A DNA stretch of 39,344 nt from Helochares maculicollis (taxonomy: Eukaryota; Arthropoda; Insecta; Coleoptera; Hydrophilidae): contig JAWQRO010000419.1 of NCBI GenBank assembly GCA_033557835.1, forward strand, positions 1-39,344, given 5' to 3'. The notes below the pieces were generated by a model that worked only from the letters and a program-made list of their open reading frames with translations, ran no database searches and was not told where the DNA came from. This document shows, piece by piece, positions 9,381 to 23,395 of this stretch. Each line of letters opens with the position of its first letter. Positions within the stretch are counted from its first letter, which is position 1. Position numbers and translations under genes: made by a program.

Positions 9381-11465
9381 TCGAAATAAAACTGTAATTG
9401 TTACCATTTGTCTTTAAAGAAACAGGAAAAAGTAAGTCTGTTGGTTTTTTAATATTTAATTACGCTTTAATATAAGAAAATTCTGCACAAAGATAAAACT
9501 GTGGAAACAGATTTGCGATTTTTTTAATCTAGCAGAAAGTTACTATTGCCAGCCCAGATTTTTGAAAATGGGTTCAAGAAGGGGAATCAAAATAGATCAA
9601 AGCGGTTCAATCATCTCCTTAATGAACTTTTTCCATAGAAAAAAGTGACGATGTTATATATCTCGTAAAAGAAAGAATTTAGATAATTGTTACAGGATAT
9701 ACTTACAACGAACAAAACAATTCTTACAAACAGCTAAAACGCAATTATATAAGAATTGATTGAGAGTGAAAATATGTCCTTCAACGCCTTAAATTCTCAA
9801 ATTCACATGACATGTGACTCACAGATTGAAAGAGAATTACATCAGCAGACTTATCCATCATGTATATAACACTGTGAAATATTGAGCAATAGAAATTGAC
9901 TTTTACTAATTTATTAGCCGGTAAACATTTCATGTTACATTGATCGATGTGTTTGATTTTGTAGCTATTCAACATTAATTTGAAAGTAATTGAAAATAAA
10001 TATTCGAAAATCTATAAAACACATAACACCGATAACATCTGGTGTACTGTGCTGTTCAATTATGCCATTAAAGTTGCCCCTGGAACGAGAACTTGAACCG
10101 ACATCAACGTGTATATTGGGGTTTTATGCTAAAATTCTTGTCGCAATTTTATGGAATCGTTCGCATCAAAATTGTTTATTTTTCCAAAATATCACATTCG
10201 GACCGGATTCGACCAGTATTTTGACTGCGGAATGTCAACAGTTTTAATTACTGGTTATTGAAACTTACTGCTTCTCGTTCTGTATATTTTGTCGATTAAT
10301 TCACAATACCTTGCATATTTGCAGACAGTTTACATTTTTATTTCTGTAAGTTGATTATATTGTCAGACAACGACCAGCCTCAAGTTGAAAAGGAAAATAG
10401 TAAAATACAAGTACGCAATTTATATTCACTTACTTGGGATAAATATACACGTTTGAGTCAACATTCCTGCAAACTACCCTTTTCTGATTTTCAGGCCGTG
10501 TGTGCCTACATAACCTGAAATATATATCAAACTCAATATTTAAAGGCGTGGACACGCATAAAAAGCCACCCTTACGTTTTACATCTCACTGTGGAGATTA
10601 CCGTGAATTTGACAGGTTTTTCTCTTTGCAAACATTCCGGATTTCTATATTTTTCAGAAGGGGTGAATTGACCGAGGGAAATAATTTATAAGATAAAGCC
10701 ACTGCAGTCCCACACGTGTCTTCTCTTCTTTTTACATAAAGCTCTAGACATGAAAATCACGTCATAGTTATGTATATGGAATTTGGGAAGAGATTGCAGG
10801 ATATCAGAATATTTTTACAAGATGAGCTTTGACCTGACCTATAGAATAAATTTCTTATTTTTATTTCGCTGACGTTGAAATACTCTATTGCAAGAAGTGA
10901 TACTTAGTTAGAAAGCTATACAAAATATATTTTGTTGTTTGTAATTTACTTTTCAAAAATGATATAATAAATGCACTGTAAGTTTTTCAACTACAATATT
11001 ATTGTTGAATATGTTGTGCTCTTTAGAGTTATTATTAAAATATCGAGAGCCAAGTTGTAAAGCTCAAATTTAGTTTGCATGCTATTTTGGTTTTAAATGA
11101 ATGATTAATTTCTTTTCTAATAAATTTAGAATAAAGATATCATTAACCACAGAAATACTATAAGATTCCATAAATTCTGGAAAGAATTTGGAAAATTGAT
11201 TATTAAACAAGTCTATTCATATTTTCCGGTTATATTAATAGAACACTAGCACGAAAACAGTTTTATTTCATTCATAAAATTTCACAACTCCCATTAAGGA
11301 AATCTCTATGCAAGTAGCCAACAGCGATTAATCATTCAAGTTTGATGAAACTCCTTATTGTAACCTGACGAAAACAGTTCAAAAAGTATTTTAATTCACA
11401 TTTATTACAGAGGAATCGCTATTCCATGTTGTATCTGTAATCAATTTAATTTCGTCTTCGAAGTC
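9381..11465. other. Unannotated AT-rich stretch
   Basis: No recognised gene, RNA or transposon. An 85-codon frame at 9990-10247 (plus) and a 63-codon frame at 10500-10691 (plus) show no motif I know and are of chance length. Confidence 0.5.
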
Positions 11466-11720
11466 TTGTGGCAATGAAGAAGGCAGTCAGAATTCGGATA
11501 TAAATCCTCTCGCAGCTCGATCTCTCAGCAGAATATCAATCCAACCTGTCTGTTAAAGGTCAGATACTTTCACGGGTTAAATATCCCTGTTTGCCATCAC
11601 GTTTTTCATTATAAATTGACTTATGAATCACCTCCTCGTCGTTGTATACGAGAATTCCACAGCAAAGAACCTGGCAAATATTTAAAATATATTAGATTTC
11701 TTTCATTCCCCTAAAATTGT
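11466..11720 (+). repeat. Duplicated ~250-bp block, copy 1
   Basis: Aligns in direct orientation with 12055-12310. The best-conserved core is about 11530-11627: CAGAATATCAATC, then AAAGGTCAGATA, TTTCAC, TTTGCCA(T/A)CACG, TTTTCATTATA and TTGAC followed shortly by ATGAATC. Flanking parts match more loosely with small gaps. No open frame is preserved across both copies, so it is non-coding. Confidence 0.75.
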
Positions 11721-12054
11721 GGCTGCTCTCGAATCTAATCTTAACACTTGAAGCTCGTCCACTTTCTGAAAAATTTGGTAAAATGATTGTAACAATTAAG
11801 AGATGAATTTCTAACGTCGCAATTAAGGAAATATTGTAAATAACAAGTTGAAACGAGAGTTAAAATTTTACAGAATGCTATAGTATAGGTGTAAGAAGAT
11901 TTCCTTCTACCGCATCTCTAAAAAGCTTTTTATTATTTAAAGAGCATTCCGGGTAACCAAAGGATTCAGACGTAGTGGAACTTGAAAAATTGAGGACATT
12001 TTTTAAAGTTTGTATTTTGTCGCAGAAGCGAAAGATAAAAGTGAATTTCTTTTG
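11721..12054. other. Spacer between the duplicated blocks
   Basis: About 330 bases with no recognised feature. The minus-strand 63-codon frame at 12069-11878 is of chance length. Confidence 0.4.
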
Positions 12055-12310
12055 CAATTGGAAAGTCAATGAAAACCTGTGTCAGCGCTATGCCATAAAT
12101 CGTCCCGTTAGCTTATCTCAATAGAATATCAATCTAAGAAATTCTGGCAAAGGTCAGATATTTTCACAGGTCGTTCGAATTTCCGTGTTTGCCAACACGA
12201 TTTTCATTATAGGTTGACGAATGAATCTGTAGAGGATAGAAGCGAACTGCCTTCAGGGCGCGTTGAAAATCTTTAAAATGTATTAAGGAATTTCAGCCCG
12301 TCCTTTTATT
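12055..12310 (+). repeat. Duplicated ~250-bp block, copy 2
   Basis: Second copy of the block, about 590 bases downstream of copy 1, with the core at about 12118-12229. Divergence is substantial (substitutions and small indels), so the duplication is old, or both are independent insertions of one unknown repeat. Confidence 0.75.
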
Positions 12311-13999
12311 ATAACAAGCCATTTGAGGAATATTTTATGGTAAATTTGCATACATATCGAGAGAAAAAACTGATGGTGCTGAAAAACGATTTACGGTTTG
12401 TTTTTACCAATTTAGTTGGAAGACATCTTAAAAATATTCCTATAAGTCGAAGGTTTTCTCGGTTTGTATGTTAACTGGAGACTGACAAATACAAGATAAA
12501 TTACAGTTTCGCTTCTATATTTGAAGTATTTCCTGTTAATAAATATATACAATGGTGGTGGTACCACATGTTTCAATATTTATTTATTATTTGCTATTAG
12601 CTTCAATTGAAAGTTAATTAAAAAGCTAGGAAGTTATAGAATTTTAGAGAACCAGTAAAAGTTGATATTATTTACGTTTAATTTAAAAGTGCTACAAATA
12701 CATTCTTAGCACTAAAAGTAAAGTAGAAACTCCCACTTGCAATAGGGCTCGCGATGTTTTGATGAAATTAAATGCACGCGGGTAGGAGGAAAGAAGTAAT
12801 AATGCAGCGATAAAGCTTCCTTCAACTAATAGAAAAGAAAAGGCTTTTAAATAGGGCAATTGCTAAAGTATTGCAATTTTCCCGCCTGAAGTTTCAAGTA
12901 GCTTTTCCTTGCAGAAAATATTTTAAACGAGCAAAATGAATTGCATTTAAAACCTTGTGAAGCAAAATTGCAACTAAAAATAAAAGTGCGTGCTTTCGTG
13001 TTAACACAGGCGCTTTTATGAATATAAAAAATTTCGTCTCGTATTTTTTCTACAACGGACGAACTTTCCGCAGGCGCGGTGCTTAATAATTAAAATTTTC
13101 AGTTTCAAAATTAAAACTCGGATTCCAGATTCTTCTTCTGTTTTGTTTAAAATTGAAAATATGCTTTTTAATAAAATCGATATTTGCCCTTTTTCGTTTC
13201 GAGACGACGCTCTTGTTATTAAAATCAAAACTAATTAAATCTTGGATTTTATTATTATTGGTAATTTTAATACATATAATTTATAAGTTAAAAACGATTT
13301 CTACTGAAATTATTTATTACAGAATTTTACAATTTGGCTGAAGGAATATTAAATATTTTACTTGGTTCATTAGGTAGGGTAACCTGTTAACGTCTCTCGA
13401 AGCTAATTGAAAATCGTTTCGTTATTGATGAACGTCCTTTTTTGTTACCTAAATAACGATGTTACGGAGCTAAAAACAAGTGGTGCGGGTTACCCCTTGC
13501 ATTTAATCAATTGAAAGTCAACAGAATTCAGAACAAGGATACGAAAGGATTTGATGCATTATACATAACACAATCCGAGTATGTCTGCACATCAGATAAA
13601 TGCGTACAAGCTTAGAGACTACATGCATAAATTTTGGAAAATGGAATGTAGGGCGCTGCATTGCTGGTGTTTTGTGAGAATCTGAAGTACCTCTGCGTAT
13701 AGGCGATAATTTCACAACTGAGTCGTATCTCCCTTTGTTTACATATAATCGTATCCAAATTATTTTCATATTTTTGTGCATACATTTTTGGGGCTTATGT
13801 CTATTGTGTGCTGGGAGAGATAAGCAATTTTTTCCTTTTGTCTGCTAAATTTTAAATTGTCTCTAAATGTAGCTGGCCGAACAATTATGTTTAAGGAATG
13901 TTATTATACTGGCTTATCAGTGTTTTATAAGTAAACTCTGAGCCATATTTGTAAGCATTTACATGTTTTAAAGATATGACACTATCACAGTATCATATA
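12311..13999. other. Unannotated AT-rich stretch
   Basis: No recognised gene. It includes a 10-base perfect palindrome GTGGTACCAC at 12558-12567. Frames at 13016-13228 (minus), 13153-13341 (plus) and 13518-13781 (minus) are short and unrecognised. Confidence 0.45.
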
Positions 14000-15273
14000 T
14001 ACAGGATGTTGCAGAATTGATATCCATTATTTAAATCACGTGTTTAGTATTATCTATATATAATTAAACATGTTAATAATTTGGATAATTTGAGACTCGT
14101 GGCATAATCAAAATAGTACCGATAGACCATGCTGGGCCAAAGAAAGTTTTGCAGATACAACGGCACCTTTATCTTTTAAAAATACCGGTATCGCAATCAA
14201 AACAAGTCATTAGATCTATCAAAATCACGTAATTAAATTTTTTCATGAGCGCAAATGCTTTCTTATGAAATAGAAACAGAAAAAAGAACATAGACCATCA
14301 TTAAAGTCAAATTTTATTGAGGCGTGTTGCAGAAGACCTTGCGAGAATTTCATTTTATGTTTACCATCTTCCGCCGCAAGAAACGTGATTTTATCGTACA
14401 AGCTAATTCATATTTGTAAAGTGAAAATTAGTCTGTATAAAATTGCAATAATACGTCTTTGTCAATAACAAATTGCTTTTATTTTACCTTTTTAGTTTTA
14501 AAGCGACTTAAATTCAACGCATAAGAATAAATTTGTGGCCCGGGTCAACAGATATCGATAGAGGGGGCAAATAATCTTCGAGGGGCCGGGAACGTAAATA
14601 ACTTCACATAAACTATAATATTCATACAAAGAATGCAAAAATTGTTAAATATTAAATTAAGTAAATTGTAAAATAGTTATAGATTGAATACTTTATTAGC
14701 TGGCGTTGAATTTAGCATATCGAATCAAATAAAAACGCTAGTAAACAAGTGGAGCTTCTCTTGCCTCTGTGGTTGTAAATTATTGCGCTGGTTTTTTTGT
14801 AGGTTGTAGAGTAGCCTAGTATGCGCTTTCATTTTTATGATTTTAACCACTATAAAAAGAACATTTCTTTCTTATTTCGTATTTAATAGGGTCAGGTAAT
14901 TAACATGTTAGCAAAAACTTCATTTTTTGAATAAAGTTTATACCTTTCTAGTGTAGTGAACTTGCATAATCGTACATGTACTCCTTGTCTTTCCTCTTCG
15001 GTTGAAATTTAATAGACTATTAACTTTTTTTACTTGTCTATATTCCTTTTCAACAAGGTTTTTTTATTATTATTTCTTCTGTTTGAGTCCAGCTGCATTA
15101 AGCGTAGACAAGAAAAATTCGTTGTATTCGACCAACAACGTCATACGAAATTCCGCCAGCGGCTCTTAACATATACATGTAATTAATAGCTCGGTTACAA
15201 ACTATGCCCCAAAATGCAAACCAAAATCTATCGCTTATTATTTCTTATGTCTACCCCCCCTTTAAGTTTTGTA
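14000..15273 (+). mobile_element. Non-coding 1.2-kb TIR element, copy B (3' end lost)
   Basis: Begins TATACAGGATGTTGCAGAATT, one substitution from copy A in the terminus. It follows copy A in the same orientation to TTTGTAACTTA at about 15273, where copy A continues into its AACACCCTGTATA terminus but copy B does not. Copy B thus lacks the right TIR, by decay or deletion. Divergence from copy A is high, with many substitutions and indels, so both insertions are old. No coding capacity is seen. Confidence 0.75.
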
Positions 15274-17699
15274 ACTTAGTTCTAAAACAAGCTGAATATT
15301 TGGCGTCAATATTTGTTTCCAAAATATGTCAATCTGAAGACAGTGTTAGAATTATTTGTATTGCACATTTTTTTGGAATCAGAGAATGATAACCAATATT
15401 TTGTAATTCAAATTAATAGCTTGTAATGTTTTCTTCATCCGCTTTGCAACCAATATTCTATAATTTACTCGAAATTACATTTTTAGACTTGATGAGTAGT
15501 CAGCCTTAACTAGTACCTAAAGCAATTTTTTTTTCTATAATATAATTTCCACCAGTATTGCAAATAATAGTTAATGGCATTTAATGCAGTGGCGAAAAGA
15601 TTAATTGAACTGAGATGATGCCAGAATAAAGTATATACTTATGAAGTTTTTTATGTTATAATTTAGCCATACACATTTTTCTTTAGAAAAACATATGTGA
15701 ATTTTAATACAGTTGTTATTCTTAATTTTCACATGATATATTTGATTGACACATTTATTAGTTCTCAGGATTAAAAATAATACCGAAGAGCTCAAAATCT
15801 AAATGCAAGATATAAAAAACTAATATTAATGTATAAATAAGAGGTCCTGTGAAGAAAATATTTTATTGAAAAATACTTACTTAACAATTAATCAAAGTAG
15901 TCAGAATTATCAAAGAGCTCAAATATACATGATATTTCAAGACAACAAACTTTATTTATCTATGATCAATTTTCCAACTACGGTCATAAGTAAAAATATT
16001 ATGTCTTTGATATTTTTAAAGTATTATATTTTAAGTTTTTAACTTTAAAAATTTAAATTATTTTCAATCATATTGTTATTATTAAAAAGATAACACATAA
16101 AATTTAACTTTAACTTTTGACCATTATTTTATGAGCGCCGGTCAAACAACCGCTTTGTCGCCTTCTTACCTTATGGTTCAGTGAGATTGAACTCAATTGT
16201 ATGACAAAGAACAAGACTTATAAGCCTTTAAGTGGTCCATGAAATAAGGAAAACAGTTTATGGTAAAATCTTAATTTACTGAAACGCTAGAAAAAGCTCC
16301 ACTAAGAAAATACCACTACTTGGTAAGCTTTTTGTATTATTGTTGATTATCTACAGAACAACAAACTGTCGATGATCATAAGTTCCCCAAAGAATATAAA
16401 ACTATACGATTAAGTATTTCGTTAAATAAAAATATAAGAAGTTGCTTAAATGATGGACATAATACTTAAGAAAATAATATATGGACATCTGAAATACATT
16501 AAGTCAGCCTTCACTAGTGTATTTTCTGAAAGAAAGATTTTTTTCATCAAAGAGTCGTTGATGCCTTACGAAATTAATCCCTGGAGGGTAAGTTAGCTTC
16601 CGATGGATTGCTCTTTACCTATTACTTTCTTTGATTTCCTTCGCCGTATTTTTTCCTCTAAATATATTTTTATTTGAGCACGTACCTACTTAGTGCTAAT
16701 GCATCTTCATCCCTTTGGGCACAGAAACCCTTTCTCTCACTATGTCATGCAATAGAAAAATAGAAAAAGCAAAATTACGAGCTTAATAAGTTTCCCACAA
16801 AAAATATATTCTGTAATAAAAAAAAACTTCTACAGAAATGAAAGCGAATAACCCACTAAATAAATGCTATACCAATCATATTTGAGGAAGTGAAATAGGA
16901 ATTTTCATATTTAATTTGCTAAACGAAACTTAAGCGAGCAATATTCATGACATTTCTGATTTTCTTTGTGCATTCTGCACAACCTAATGAATGCAATGCA
17001 TGTTTGCAAAGAGGATTTTGCTTAGCAAAATTTCACTCAAAACTTCAAGTCACGTCCCTTTATGTAAGGAAACAAAATTCAGCCTCGATTCTTAATCTTT
17101 GTTCCGCTGAGCAACAGCTCTCCTGAGGCACATTCAAAATTAACCAAGGACCTTTTATTTCTTTCACTAAATAAGAAAATACCATTACGTTAATATACAA
17201 CATTACTCTTTGCTCATTATTACATTTTCATCGTATTTTGCATAGAAATGAGTGTTTATTCGAAGTTTATTAATAGGCGAAAGTAAATAGGGGGTATACG
17301 AGCGTAATTTAAAAGCAGTAAATACCCGTAAGTAGCTTCGTAATACCCTCACACAAAGCGTCACAAAGTTTTCTAAACCTCGACAAAATTGTGTCTATAG
17401 GTGACCCAATTAGTCGCATCGCGTAAGTAAAAGTTTTAATTGGGGTCCTTTGCAATAAAGACAAATGTTAAGGCAGTAACCCTCCTCAGCAAATGGGATA
17501 TTTTCAAATATACGTCTACTATAGGCATAACCACGTAATACCATTTACCATAAACCCACATAAACGAAAGTTTAATGCCTGTTTGGGAAAAGTAGTTACT
17601 TGTGGTGCTAATTCTCCTTTGTTGGTCATTTTGATCTATAAACGACCACTGAGGAATAATGATCTCCTTTGTACATTCAATTTGAAATTATGAATGTAT
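15274..17699. other. Unannotated AT-rich stretch
   Basis: No recognised gene, RNA or transposon. Open frames of 61-66 codons (15204-15389 plus, 15601-15795 minus, 17493-17693 plus) are unrecognised and of chance length. Confidence 0.5.
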
Positions 17700-17870
17700 G
17701 TTCGCTGGGTTTGCGTCATTACAGGTAACGAACGGGCCCTGCCCATATTCTCCACTCAACCTGCATCCTGACGCTTTTCATGGGTTTTGATTTATTAATT
17801 AAGGACAACCGTCTTTATTGGATGAATTATTAATTTAATCTATTGTTGTCCGGGCTTAATAATGGAAGTA
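17700..17870. promoter_or_regulatory. Possible conserved regulatory element, TAAT-rich
   Basis: A GC-richer patch (17700-17780) is followed by dense homeodomain-type TAAT/ATTA cores, including the palindrome TTAATTAA (17795-17802). They are framed by a perfect 7-base inverted pair GGACAAC (17803-17809) and GTTGTCC (17845-17851). This fits an enhancer-like element in a non-coding desert, but TAAT cores are common in AT-rich DNA and no function is shown. Confidence 0.2.
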
Positions 17871-20800
17871 CAGTATTGTAGAATGAGAAAGAAGACGTGA
17901 TTTGAAAAATTGTTTAGATGATATGGGAATGGATTTTTGTTAATAACTTAATGCACTTTCACATAGCTTGATAGGAGTTAAGCTAGTCAAACACAATTTT
18001 AGTACAATTCATCCAATCATGGTTGATCAATTTATTGCTAGAATAATATCAATAAATTTAAATTAATCTTGTACACTCTGAAAATTCCCCTTGTTAATAT
18101 AATTTGTTTGCAGAATGTCTTTTATTTCCAACAAACCGTTTTCCACAACCTTAATATTTCAGTTAATTATTTCATAGTCTAGTAGGTAATTATAATTTAT
18201 GTTCGCTTAAATGATCATTTATCTCCTAGTCTATATTAATGGTGTTGCGTCTCGAAAATCAAACAGCTAACTTAAATTAAAGTGTTGTCTTAGTACAAAA
18301 ACACTAGCGTACACGAAGTGTTTACAATAACTGAAGTTTCTAATTCCCATAAAACTAACTCCAGCAACAATGTTTCTCAAGCAAAATTTTTACTGCGCTT
18401 AGGATGAATACTCTGTGTCTCTTGAACTCGAAGCTGATTGAAAATTTTGTGTATTTTTTACCAAGCAAATTTATATAGCAACATACATACATTTTTATAG
18501 TCGCGAATGAATTGAAACATAAAAATTTAAATTAAAAATTCAAATTTTGCAATATAGCAATCATTGTTCACCAATAAATGGAGAGGCACTAAAAGCAATT
18601 TAAATATTGAATGCAGAAGATAAATTAAATGCGCGTGGGGGGTAAAAATATAACTATTAGGACCACTGAAAAAGCAATTCGAATGAAAATTTGAAAGCGA
18701 GCGCTTACATTTTAAATTCGCATCCGGCTATAGATGTACAACAAAATAAAATAATAGAAATCAGGTTATACATAGAAATCAACTGCAAGTGCGCTTGGTT
18801 GGTTAAATTTTTATTTGGAAAAAGCTGCAAGCGGAAAGGACTTCATAGAAAAAGAGAAATTTTGTACATTTTTTGCTTGCCGCTGGATTCCACTAAGGGA
18901 AATATTGAAGTGTCCGGAAAAATGAAATCGTATTTTTTATATCACATACCCTTATGGTATGACAATTTATCATTTTTTTATCTACTAAAATGTAATATAT
19001 CCTGTTTCAGATGAAGGCTTCAAACATTTATAAAAGTTGATCGGCTGCCGCAAAGATAGGCTAGGTAAGTAATAAATAGCGTTGTAGCACGTAGAATTTT
19101 TGTGGAATTCTTGCTTGCGCTTGACTATTGAATTAATATTTAGACAATAAAAGTACATTTGGTAATAAATATCGTTTATTATATTGTCTCGCCCGATTTT
19201 CATCGTTAGGTCCTCTCGTATAATAAAGTTAAGTGTCTGAGTCCCTATTAAATTTGAGATATGAGCTTGTAACTGGCTTGTTGAAAAAGTACTGGTTGAT
19301 GAGACTCCCTTTTTATTTCGTGGGGTTTCTTCCAAGAGATTTTTCTTCTCACGATATTTATAGTCGACAATTCAAGACGATAAGTATTCACATTTGACTG
19401 GATGGGCTTAGGAAGAAAGAGTGAAAATGAATTGCTGTGCACTTAACCCTTCGCTCATGCAATAAAAATAAAAGGACCATTTCCTTGCATTGCTAGTAAC
19501 AAAAAACGTAATTGCATTATATATAAAATAGGTTCAAATTTGTCTACAACACAAAGATCAATATACAAAGGGAATTGGCAGCAGAGTCAGCTTTTCTACA
19601 TATGAAATTTAATTGCTGATGCTCATATTAAAAAACATGCATATAGAAAGAATATGATGGTTTGCTTTAACCTAAATAAACACTTATGCTTTAAAAACCT
19701 TCTATTTGCTTGGCTAAAGTGTTTTCCCAGTAAAAGAAAGCAACACCTTTTTATGGCAATAGGAAACAATAACAATAAATCACAGTCGAACAGAGCAAAA
19801 ACGAAAGTGAAAATGTATTAAATCAAAATAGCCTTAGGACGTGAAAGTGTCCTTAGTTCCTGCGTTGCATAAAACTTTGAGCGCAAGATAAATGTTCCTT
19901 TTCAGATTTATGAAATTATGGTTTTAGGTAGGTACATAAGAAATAAAAATTTGTCATTGCGTTGCTATAGCACAGGAGAATTTTCTAAAAAAAATGTAGT
20001 TGCATTTTATTTCGATGGGCGAATGCAAATTTTTTACTTCCTATCAGACGAAAAAGTGCCTCCGCATAATTTTCTCACTGAATTGATTGCGCCTCTCTAC
20101 TTTTATAGTGAAAATAAAAGTTCCATTTTTCATGGTAACCCAATAAACTTGTAACCTTTGATATATCGCCAGTTTTTATACGAAAAAGGTTCCTTTAAAA
20201 TATATGAATACATAAAAAGTATTCCGGAAATATTTTGTGTTCAGAATAATTTTTTTTTAACTGGAGGGACGCGAAGATTGTGTAACCTCAGTTGCTGTTA
20301 AGTAAATCCATTTAAAAAACATATAATAACTTTTAGGTTAAAGATGTTGACATTTATTACTATTTACTTTTAAAGCAGTGACGAAATATTTAACTTGACA
20401 TTTTTCGCACTTGGTAAATCGAACAATTATTTTGGTATACAATTCGACCAACTTCGAGATTACTGCATTTGACGTATACATTATTCATTAAAATTAATTT
20501 ATTTTGCCACTTTATTAATTAGATTCATTGTTGAGAAAATATTTAATTGTCAGTGAATGTTTCTCTGAGCAATGTAATTCCACATTGTTCGATATTCCTA
20601 TTAATTATGTATTTGAAGCAGTAAGTTTATATCAGTGTGCTATTTAAAGAAAGCCAACTGATAATTTAATCATAGCATTGTTTCCACATTAGATTTGAAG
20701 AGGATCGGCTAATAAAGGCTTTCATTACCACACTTTTAAATTGCTAGCATCCAGTGATATCCTCATGCAATTAAGCTATTTGTTGCTTTCCAGCACGAAC

Positions 20801-23395
20801 ATTATATGAGAACATAAAACAAATAATTAAAGTTTGAAAAACTTCCAAGAAATATTTCATCAGTGGATATATTTCACAGTCCGATAAATTCCTCGTATAG
20901 TTCGAAACCTTCGTTTCCCATTTCTATTTCCCGCACGTCTCGTTTTTGTAGCTGACTTAATATAATAGCTTGTCTTACTTCGCATAACTGGATGTAGCAT
21001 AATGAAAATCTATATTTTGTCTTTAAAAGTATTTTATCATTTTTTTCTAGACATGTATTGCGTTTTCATAGGGTTATTATATTAAGGGATTTCAAATGAC
21101 CCTGAAGCCATTCCTTTTACATTTTACTGTATATTCTGGCAATATTTTTCCTGGAGTGAATGAAATATTGATCTTGTACAATTTGAAATTTATGATCCTT
21201 AACTGCTGCATATTTCTTATTTCCAGGCTAACCAATAACTAGCCATCAATACTGTTGCTACTTACTAAAGTTGATGGAAAAGTAAACATATAGACTTTGA
21301 TTAATTATTAATAATTATTTCGTCTTCTTTAGGGATGTAGTTTGGAAGTCACAGTCGTTTACCGCTGTGAGAAAGCGATACTTTTTTCATATCTATTTAA
21401 AAAGGATTTAATACAAATGTTGAAATTACACATCAGTAAATATGTAGATGGTACTCGATGTTTTAAAATGTCTCGCCACATTTTAACTTTGATAAAGTAC
21501 GATACAACCAACATCCAGCTGCTTATATTGACTAGCAAAGTTTTTTGGATCATTAAAAATCGTTAGTAGAAATAGTAATGATATTTTATTTGACAATAAC
21601 TTTTGATTCAATACGCGGTTTTCAATCCTCAAGACTTACAAAGTATGCATAGCTAAGTATAAAAATCGTTTACTTAACGAAAGCATGTAATGTACTTCTA
21701 AAAGCAAACAGGATTTTTGTAAAATTTCACCAAGACATGCTATTCCTCAATTAGGTTTCACATTAAAAGTCAGAATAGTAATGAAACGAATTTCAAACTC
21801 TATACTCTTTTGTAAATTAAATTACTATCTGATACCACAAAAAGCAGGGATCAAATCAATGCTCTTTAAATCAGGTGTACTAGTTTTTATGATTAAGCAC
21901 AGGCTTTTATCAATTAAGTAATCTAAAACTGCAGAGTTATTGCAAAATAATAGATGCAAACCCTTCTTTTAGGCAAAACTCATATTTTCATTGAAGGCAG
22001 GCTACAGCGGTTGCTATTGCTAAATAAGTTTATTATTTAAACAAAAGTTTTAAATTTTATTAAAGCGCTCGCTTTTTACTATCCAGTTTAATCAATTTAA
22101 AACGTAATCTATTAAATAGGGCACAAAAGCAAAATAAACTTAACTGGAGCAGTAAATTAAATTTTTATCTACGTTTTTTAAAACACAAATAAAAATTACA
22201 CGAGTTAACCACTAGCCATTTTCGCTGCATTGGATTACGTTTATGTTTAAACAACAAAACATGCAGTGTTGTTGTTATAAAATAGGATTTAGTTAGCACA
22301 ATCTGAAAAACTTCAGGACACCGACTATGTCAAGTTATAAGAAAGAGGAGCAAGTTTAGGGTCGGCTGGTTGTTGATGTATTACATTTGCCGTGAATTTC
22401 TGTTTGGAGCCCCCCATTATTTGTCAGTGACAGAGGTAGGATGTTTGTCTGAAAATAACTGATTGATGAAAATTTATCAGAATCTTGATAGAATAATGAG
22501 TGTCGTGGCTAGGATAACCATTTAATAGAAACAACCTAATATACATTCAGTTCTATTTGTCTATTATCCAGCATGTCTTTAAAACATGAATGCCTAAGAT
22601 AAATTTAGCAAAATAAAGTTGGTAATTGTTTAAATTTAATGAGAATAGCAAAACGCTGGTTTGCACTTCAAAATGACGTCCTCAAAAGAAATAAGTTGCT
22701 TGAAATGAACATTTAAAAATGTAAACATCATATCGAGGATTAAAAGAATATCAATTAAGTGATGTTTTGGTTTTCTCAGAAGAGCTACATATATATCTAA
22801 CACAATTATATGTTCCCATAGAAATAAATGCAATGCTCAGCACTTTTAATTCACATTAATGAATGTTTAATTTTGGGTCAACTTTAAAAATAGAATTTGA
22901 AAAACTGATCTAATATACAATGGAAGCTAGTTTTTGATTTTTGTATACACTACTTTTTACAGAAAAGTGTGATGTCAATGATGTCTGAAATATAAGCTGT
23001 TAGATTTACGATTGATTACTAATAGTACACAATTCGCATTAGCAAGAAATTGTTTTTAAATAAATGCAATCTCCTAATTTGCATTTTTAGAAGTTCTGCA
23101 GTAGTTATTCTTAATTTTTTGCAAATTTAACAAAAATTAGAAGATCGCATATTTATTGATAGATTTTTGCAGCCAATATCAATATTTTTTTATCAAGGGA
23201 CCTACTTCAATAATTTTTCCTATGAAAGCATCTGTGTGATACAGTAAGTGATTAAAACCTTATAAAGTTTTCATTATTCTTCCTGCCTTTGCTTAGTTTA
23301 TCTTTTTCACTTCTTGTTCTTACTTTTGCAAGCTGACGTGGTTCGCGATTAATCTGCAGTTATATCTTAAAACTTCTACTTGATTACAATTTTAC
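17871..23395. other. Unannotated AT-rich stretch with two chance-length frames
   Basis: About 5.5 kb with no recognised gene. The longest non-transposon frames of the window lie here: 107 codons at 18691-19014 (plus) and 116 codons at 19335-18985 (minus), overlapping tail to tail. Neither shows a domain, signal peptide or membrane pattern I recognise. With a stop probability of about 0.075 per codon at this composition, one or two frames of this length are expected by chance in the six frames of the window. Confidence 0.5.

Noticed and set aside
18691..19014. 107-codon plus-strand frame
   Set aside because: Chance length for this composition, no motif, and it overlaps the tail of the opposite-strand frame.
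18985..19335. 116-codon minus-strand frame
   Set aside because: Longest non-transposon frame, but it has no recognisable domain, opens in AT-rich DNA and is of the length expected once or so by chance in 39 kb of this composition.
19531..19560. AGGTTCAAATTTG, resembling a tRNA T-arm
   Set aside because: No matching acceptor stem, D-arm or anticodon arm at tRNA spacing. No tRNA gene was recognised anywhere in the window.
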